Below are positions 58,851 to 64,000 of a stretch of 64,000 nucleotides of DNA, one piece after another (positions within the stretch are counted from its first letter, which is position 1; each line of letters opens with the position of its first letter). A model generated the notes under the pieces. The model was not told where the DNA came from. It did no database searches and was given only the letters and a program-made list of their open reading frames with translations. Source of the stretch: Symbiodinium natans (Eukaryota; Sar; Dinophyceae; Suessiales; Symbiodiniaceae); the NCBI GenBank assembly GCA_905221605.1, contig CAJNDS010002833.1, forward strand, positions 188,001 to 252,000, given 5' to 3'. The position numbers were made by a program, and so were the translations under genes.

Positions 58851-58975
58851 ACTTGGAGGTTCATGGGTACTTATTAACCCCATTTTTGAGTCTACTCTTA
58901 ACCTACTTAGGGGACTTACGGGGCTTCTAAGTACCGTGAGAATTGGGGTGATAAGTACCCTGAACCCCCCAAGAG
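58851..58975. mobile_element. introner, family B
   Basis: ACTTGGAGGTTCATGGGTAC at the left and ATAAGTACCCTGAACCCCCC at the right. Confidence 0.85.
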
Positions 58976-59236
58976 GAGCCCTGCATCCTCTTGCATCTCC
59001 AGTCGCCCTGCGGTGGTGTGAAGCAAGCCCGGTCTGCATTGGCTTAATGTCAGACATGACCCCGTCGGCGAAAAACACGCATGGACTTCCGGCAGGAAAT
59101 ATCGGGTTTAGGGTTTAGGGTTTAGGGTTTAGGGTTTAGGATTATCCAGCATCTTCCTAGAACCCGACTCAAAACATCTCAAAACCCGTGGAACCTGAAC
59201 TTGGACGTGCTGGTTGCGGACCCAACCTGCCCCACC

Positions 59237-61494
59237 ATGGAGCCTGATTCCAGCATGGGTGCCTACAAGGTCGGGCTTGGGAGGGGACATGGAAGCAGAA
59301 ATCCCTAAACCCTAACCCTAAACCCTAAACCCTCTGCCACCGCATGATCAGCAGTCGGGTCGTGCCAGTTTTTTCCTCCAGGGCGCTCTGCGTTGAAGGC
59401 TTTGGAGGGCAGAGTAGGTGACCGTGAACCTTTTTGGGGTATTCTCATCCCTATTTGGATCCCAAAGGTTGACCTTCAATTCTCCCAGGTTACTGGACAA
59501 CTAAGCTAGAAAGGGTGGCTCCCACACATCCGAGCGAGAGGTCGGTGATCCAGCGGTCTCTCCCGCAGGCAAGGCTGGGAGCGTCAAGGCATCCCTTAAG
59601 CAGCTTTAAGTAGGCCGTCTCAGAGTTGCGCACCCTAAACCCTGAACCTTTCAACAAAAAGGAGGGCTTGAAAGGCCATGCCGTGACATGCCCCATCTGC
59701 CATGAGGTGCCAGGGCCTAGCAGCCCGGAAGTCCTTAAACTCGAAACCCTCAAACCTTTAAACCTAGATAAAGCTAGGGTTTAGGGTTTAGGGTTTAGGG
59801 TTTAGGGTTTAGGGTTTAGGGTTTAGGGTTTAGGGTTTAGGGTTTAGGTCTAAGCACCTTGGTGAGCCAGGCCGGATGTTCCTCGAGAGCGTGCACTCAG
59901 AGGCAGGGCCTATGGCTTGAGAGAGAATACCCAAAAGCCCTGTCCCTTTAACCTCTAAGCCCTAAATCCTAAATCCTAAACCCTGAACCCTAAACCCTAA
60001 ACCCTAAACCCTAAACCCTAAACCCTAAACCCTAAGCCCTCCCTCCTGGCTCAGCTCTACAGCGACCTTGGCATCCTTCTGGTGCTCATCGGTGCCATCC
60101 TCGCGCTTCACTTCCTCTACTACGAGGTGTCGGCTGCTCCGCAGGTTTTGGGTTTAGGGTTTAGGGTTTAGGGTTTAGGGTTTCGGGTTTAGGGTTTAGG
60201 GTTTAGGGTTTAGGGTTAGGGTCGGAATAATGCCGAATAGTATTCCCTCATGGTCCCTTGATAATTCGTTTATAATCATCCTAATGGCATTCCCTCATGG
60301 TCCCCTTAGAATTCTACGATAATAACCTCCAAAACCCTATTCTAATTCTTTAGAGGCCCTATAGTAGGACGAGGGAAGGGGCGAGCTGAGAAGATCCTCA
60401 GGTTTAAGGGCCTCGGGTTCAGCGTTTGCACGCAGGTAATAACATGTCAAGACGTGTTCAGGGTTCAGGGTTTAGGGTTTAGGGTTTAGGGTTTAGGGAG
60501 GCATAAGGCGCGCGTAGGAATCTACCGTGAATTTTGGGCGTTTGGTAGCGAGGCAGTTTTCAAGCTTAGGGTTCCCAAGGGTAGGGATTCAAGGTTCAGG
60601 GCCTAGTGAGTAGGGTCTAGGGCCGAGCAAGGGGCTAAGTGATGCCAAGGGGGGTTTGGAACCGGTTTAATGTCTGTATGGTATGGGATTCTCTGGGTGG
60701 GCAAGTACTTGTCGGATGCCTGAAAAGCTGCTAGACAAGTGAATGCTTGAACTTGAGATGCTGAGCCCTAACCCTAAACCCTGAACCCCAAGCCCTAAGC
60801 CTTCATAAACTAAGGACCCCCCTAAACCCTAAACCCTAAACCCTAAACCCTAAACTTCCTTGTCAGGTGGCGATGCTAAAGAACCCCACACGTCGCACTT
60901 TGGGGCTACAACTCTCCGTGGCCCTGGCGTCCTCGTCTTTCCTGGGCCGGCGGCCTAATGTGCCCCCAGGGCTTAGGGTTTAGGATTTTGGGTTTAGGGC
61001 TTCCGATTTGGGGTGCTTAGTTCATAAAGGTTTAGGGTGCAGGGTTAGGATTTAGGGTTCCTCTTAGTTCATAAAGGTGTAGGGGTTGGGGTGCAGGCTT
61101 GAGGGCCCTTACTTCTCGTAAGGGAATAGCTGCGTTGTTCTTGGTATGAGGGATCGGTATTGAGTGTTTCTGAGGGCCCAAAAATTTAGCATCTTGGAGG
61201 GAGGGAGGGGGCGTCTGTCTGGAGACCCTGGAGATCCTGAAGCCCTGCACTGCTACTGCTATCTATGATTATCTTCATGTTTTGTTATTGTTCCCGGAAC
61301 CCCAATCTGTTTGTGGGGAGAAGCTCCCATCCGCCGCGCTCTCAGCTTGTTGGACTTGAAGTTGTGTGGTTCTTTTTTGGTCCCCTAAACCCTAAACCCT
61401 AAACCTGTTCGCCCGAGGACTGGGGCTCTTCTTCCTGTACGCCTGGGCTGGCTTGCCCTTATCTCGGCACAAGTCTGCCCAGAACTTTCCATGA
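59237..61494 (+). CDS. TMEM258/Ost5-type oligosaccharyltransferase subunit
   Basis: Small two-helix membrane protein homologous to human TMEM258 (yeast Ost5), a subunit of the ER oligosaccharyltransferase that N-glycosylates proteins. Exons: about 59237-59269 (ATG 59255 gives MGAYK), a possible 15-bp exon 59938-59952, 60055-60144 (LYSDLGILLVLIGAILALHF then LYYEVSAAPQ), 60867-60945 (VAMLKNPTRRTLGLQLSVAL then ASSSFL) and 61418-61494 (LGLFFLYAWAGLPL, stop TGA). The motifs FLYYEV and the LxxSVALASSSFLG-LGLFFLYAWAG second helix match the family position by position. Estimated length about 90 aa against 79 in human. The intron before 60055 would be CT-AG with CTCTA duplicated. The exon linking MGAYK to LYSDL is the weak point. 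Confidence 0.8.
59411..59512. mobile_element. introner, family D
   Basis: GAGTAGGTGACCGTGAACCT at the left and CCCAGGTTACTGGACAACTA at the right, inside the first intron of the TMEM258-like gene. Confidence 0.75.
59777..59850 (-). repeat. TTTAGGG array
   Basis: About ten heptamers in the first intron of the TMEM258-like gene. A CCCTAAA array in the opposite orientation follows at 59976-60045. Confidence 0.95.
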
Positions 61495-61501
61495 GAATCC
61501 C

Positions 61502-61628
61502 TACTTGGAGGTTCATGGGTACTTATTACCCCCATTAGAAGTCTACCTATAACCTGCTTAGGGGACTTAGGGGCTATTAAAAGTACAGTTATAATTGGGA
61601 TTATAAGTACCCTGAACCTCCAAGTAGG
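61502..61628. mobile_element. introner, family B (well preserved)
   Basis: TACTTGGAGGTTCATGGGTA at the left and AGTACCCTGAACCTCCAAGT at the right. It starts eight bases after the TMEM258-like stop codon, so it lies in the 3' UTR or just beyond. Confidence 0.9.
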
Positions 61629-62479
61629 GTGTAGGGTTGTTCGGCTTTAGGCGGGGGCAACCCGTGGCGCTGTAGGTATTCATGACGTATGCGGCGGCGT
61701 GGCGAGCACTAGAAGGACGAGGACTGACATTAGGGCTAGGGTTCTGGGTTTAGGGTTTAAGGTTTAGGGTTTAGGGTTTAGGCAGATGTTCACGAGACCT
61801 TCGCAGTCGTCGTCGGAACCCCGGGCCCTTTGTATTGCCCCTACACTTGGTTCAGGGATCCGAAGTGTGGGCCCTTCTTATATAGTGTATATCAGGGTTA
61901 CATAGCAAGGGGCCCAAGTTAAGGGTCCCAGAATGTGCTCATGATTCTGAAATCTGCATGTCAAGACGCAACCACAAGGCTTTATGCAGCTGGCAGGATG
62001 TCTGACCTGCTGGAGATGCCGGGTGGGTACCTAGTTCATGGCCCTGGGCCAGACTGAGAGCAGCCGGGCAGATCGTGCTGCCGAGCACCCGGACGCAGCC
62101 ATCGCCTCACTGGACTCCAGCTGGCGGTCAGCATGTGGGAGCTGAGGTTACAAAAAAGTTGGTCTCAACTTAGCGAGTTGATGTTTGGAGCCTGTGTGCT
62201 GAAACTGTTGGCGTGTGTCTTTGGGCCGACACTGTGAAGCAAACTGCCTCATTGTTGCTAGCGGCAGCTCTTTGTGCATCGGTATGGTGCCTCACGTTCA
62301 CGTCTTGGCACAAACTGACCAGCATGTCTCACCCCGGATGAAATACGGATGCAGAGTGCGCACTAGCTCACCCGTCCAACCGCAAGATGGTCACAGCTGG
62401 CGTAGCCTAAACCGACAACGAGTAATATGTAACCGAACAGCAAGTCATACTTATGTAACACGTAGTTACTACCGCACAG

Positions 62480-62612
62480 AGGACCGAGGAAATGCAGTGG
62501 ACTCAAAGCTTCTGCTTGAGAACAGGGATCTGCCTGGGGCTCGCAGCGATGTCCGTGCTGTTCGCAGCCGCCTTCAACATCGTATCGAGCGCAGATGTCT
62601 CAGACAAGTCTT
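62480..62612 (+). CDS. candidate exon, unidentified
   Basis: An open frame reads SKLLLENRDLPGARSDVRAV then RSRLQHRIERRCLRQ, ending just before TTTAGGG repeats. Charged and helical in character. No partner exon found. A second open stretch at about 62640-62915 (KDCAACNEGFDFILTMLFLN) is also possible. Confidence 0.3.
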
Positions 62613-63559
62613 TAGGGTTTAGGGTTTAGGGTTTAGGGTTTTTGGAACATGGGCGTGGAATCGTCATCACCTCTTGGCGTGCCAGAGATCAGTCGATGGC
62701 ATCAAAGGTGAGTATAATCCTCGTCAACAAGCAGATTGCTTCAGTATGCCGCCTGGGTGCCCAGCGCTGTCTTTCATCTCGCAGTATGCCTGTGTTTTTT
62801 AAAGACTGCGCGGCCTGCAACGAAGGCTTCGACTTCATCCTGACCATGCTTTTTCTCAACTTTCTGACGACAGCGCGTAGACCTCAGCCCGCAGGTCTGC
62901 GCGAAGCTGCGCAGTAGCTGAACCTTGAACCCGGAAGAAACCCTGTTAGGGTATTTACATGGTTCAGAATCCAGAACCCCTTAAAGAAGGTAAGGGACCA
63001 GATTAACGGGCTATGTAATACCCTACGAAACCCCGCGTAAAACTTTAATTCCGGAAAAAAGTCAGCTATGACTTAACCCGCAATGGGCTGAGGTCGTTGT
63101 TGGAAGTGCTGGCAAAGCTCCGGTGGTTTGAGAAGAAGCACCTGCCAATGCGCGAACGAGACACATCAGCAATCCAGGTTTGGTGAGGGTTTAGGTTTGT
63201 TAGGTTGTTTTGTTCAGGGGCGGGGCTTCATTTCTACGAATACGGGGGGGGGAGGAACTAGATGTTCCCCATCTTGAGTCGCTTCCAGGATTGAGGGGGT
63301 AGGCTTTGGGTATCTTGGTAGGCAGCCAAGAGCCCAACCAAGAGCAGAGAAGGAGAAGAGCGTTCCACCAAAGTCACAAGAAGCCTTGCATCTTGAGTTT
63401 GGGGGGTCAGAACCAAAAATGTAGGGGAACATAGTTGTAAATCTTGAAAAATGGAGAGAGAAAAAAAGGGGGGCCTGCACGTCGCCCCCCCCTCACTCCT
63501 GGCCTGGCGTGGAGAGGCATTTTAGGTGCAGGTTTTGCAACGGTTGTCGTTGACAGGGT

Positions 63560-63645
63560 GCGTGGCAAGGTACTCCGCGAAAGCCGCGATTGAAGCCCGC
63601 GCCAAACTCGGCAAAAAAGGAGGTGAATACCGTGACTTCTTCCAG
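63560..63645 (+). CDS. candidate exon, unidentified
   Basis: Reads VARYSAKAAIEARAKLGKKG then GEYRDF before CCCTAAA repeats. Good protein-like composition. Otherwise 62920-63870 shows repeats and no gene. Confidence 0.35.
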
Positions 63646-63872
63646 CCCTAAACCCTAAACCCTAAACCCTAAACCCTACTTGCATCCCGACCTGGGATGG
63701 CCCCGCTCCGTTTTCAACAACCGGGCTCAGGGCTAAGGGGCTCAGAGCAGACTTGCACGCCCCAGCATCGCCCGGAGGGAAAGAGGCTCGGCTTCCTCAG
63801 AAGCCCCGATACTCGCAACTGCAATAAGGTGCCCTAAACCCTAAACCCTAAACCCTAGGGTGTCTAAGCCAG

Positions 63873-64000
63873 GTGACATCGAAACGGTGATGCTTTTTGA
63901 AGCGGTTCCCCGACGTCGCCCGATGGTTAGGCCCAAGCTTTACCCCAGAACCTACAGATCTCAGAGAGCCCGAACCGCGAGAACCGATTTCCCAAGTGCC
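63873..64000 (+). CDS. candidate exon running off the window
   Basis: After an AG at 63871-63872 a frame stays open to the last base: GDIETVMLFEAVPRRRPMVR then PKLYPRTYRSQRARTAR. Basic, Arg-rich. It is truncated by the window edge and the family is not recognised. Confidence 0.3.

Overview
The window looks like nuclear DNA of a dinoflagellate. Four things point that way. Genes are cut into many exons, often only 25-120 bp. Besides GT-AG, introns begin with GC, GA and a few other dinucleotides while still ending in AG. Introns are packed with short inverted-repeat insertions flanked by target duplications (introners). Arabidopsis-type telomere repeat (TTTAGGG/CCCTAAA) is scattered through the whole 64 kb in both orientations. 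Nothing prokaryotic, organellar or viral is seen. I cannot name the species.

Layout, all convincing genes on the + strand: (1) 0.4-2.2 kb, exons of a protein resembling 2-oxoglutarate/Fe(II) (AlkB-like) oxygenases, followed by a Cys-rich candidate exon pair near 2.4-2.9 kb. (2) 4-10.5 kb, isolated exon candidates in repeat-rich DNA. (3) 12.2-22.2 kb, a chain of short coiled-coil exons of one unidentified protein. (4) 23.8-25.95 kb, a compact single-domain SET methyltransferase in four exons. (5) 26-31.6 kb, mostly repeats, with a Gln-rich exon and a tandemly duplicated Pro-rich/Cys exon unit. (6) 31.7-42.5 kb, another coiled-coil exon chain carrying one EF-hand. (7) 43.98-58.33 kb, a nearly complete SMC3 (cohesin ATPase) gene in about 33 exons. 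(8) 59.2-61.5 kb, a TMEM258/Ost5-type subunit of oligosaccharyltransferase. (9) 62-64 kb, exon fragments, one open at the window edge.

SMC3 is the anchor: because its protein is so conserved, exon joins can be placed by homology and reading phase, and these show how introns are built here. Most introns repeat 2-6 bases of the exon at their two ends, so the first two intron bases usually equal the first two bases of the next exon. Several unrelated families of short palindromic elements fill these introns. Pure telomere-repeat tracts also form introns, and four of them sit between unusually long (17-29 bp) direct duplications of the target. This suggests that telomere-type DNA inserted at staggered breaks has itself become intron sequence. 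That is the observation I consider most worth following up.

Limits: all assignments come from reading the sequence by eye. Exon ends outside SMC3, SET and TMEM258 are approximate, and exon chains of unidentified genes are inferred from reading phase and composition only.
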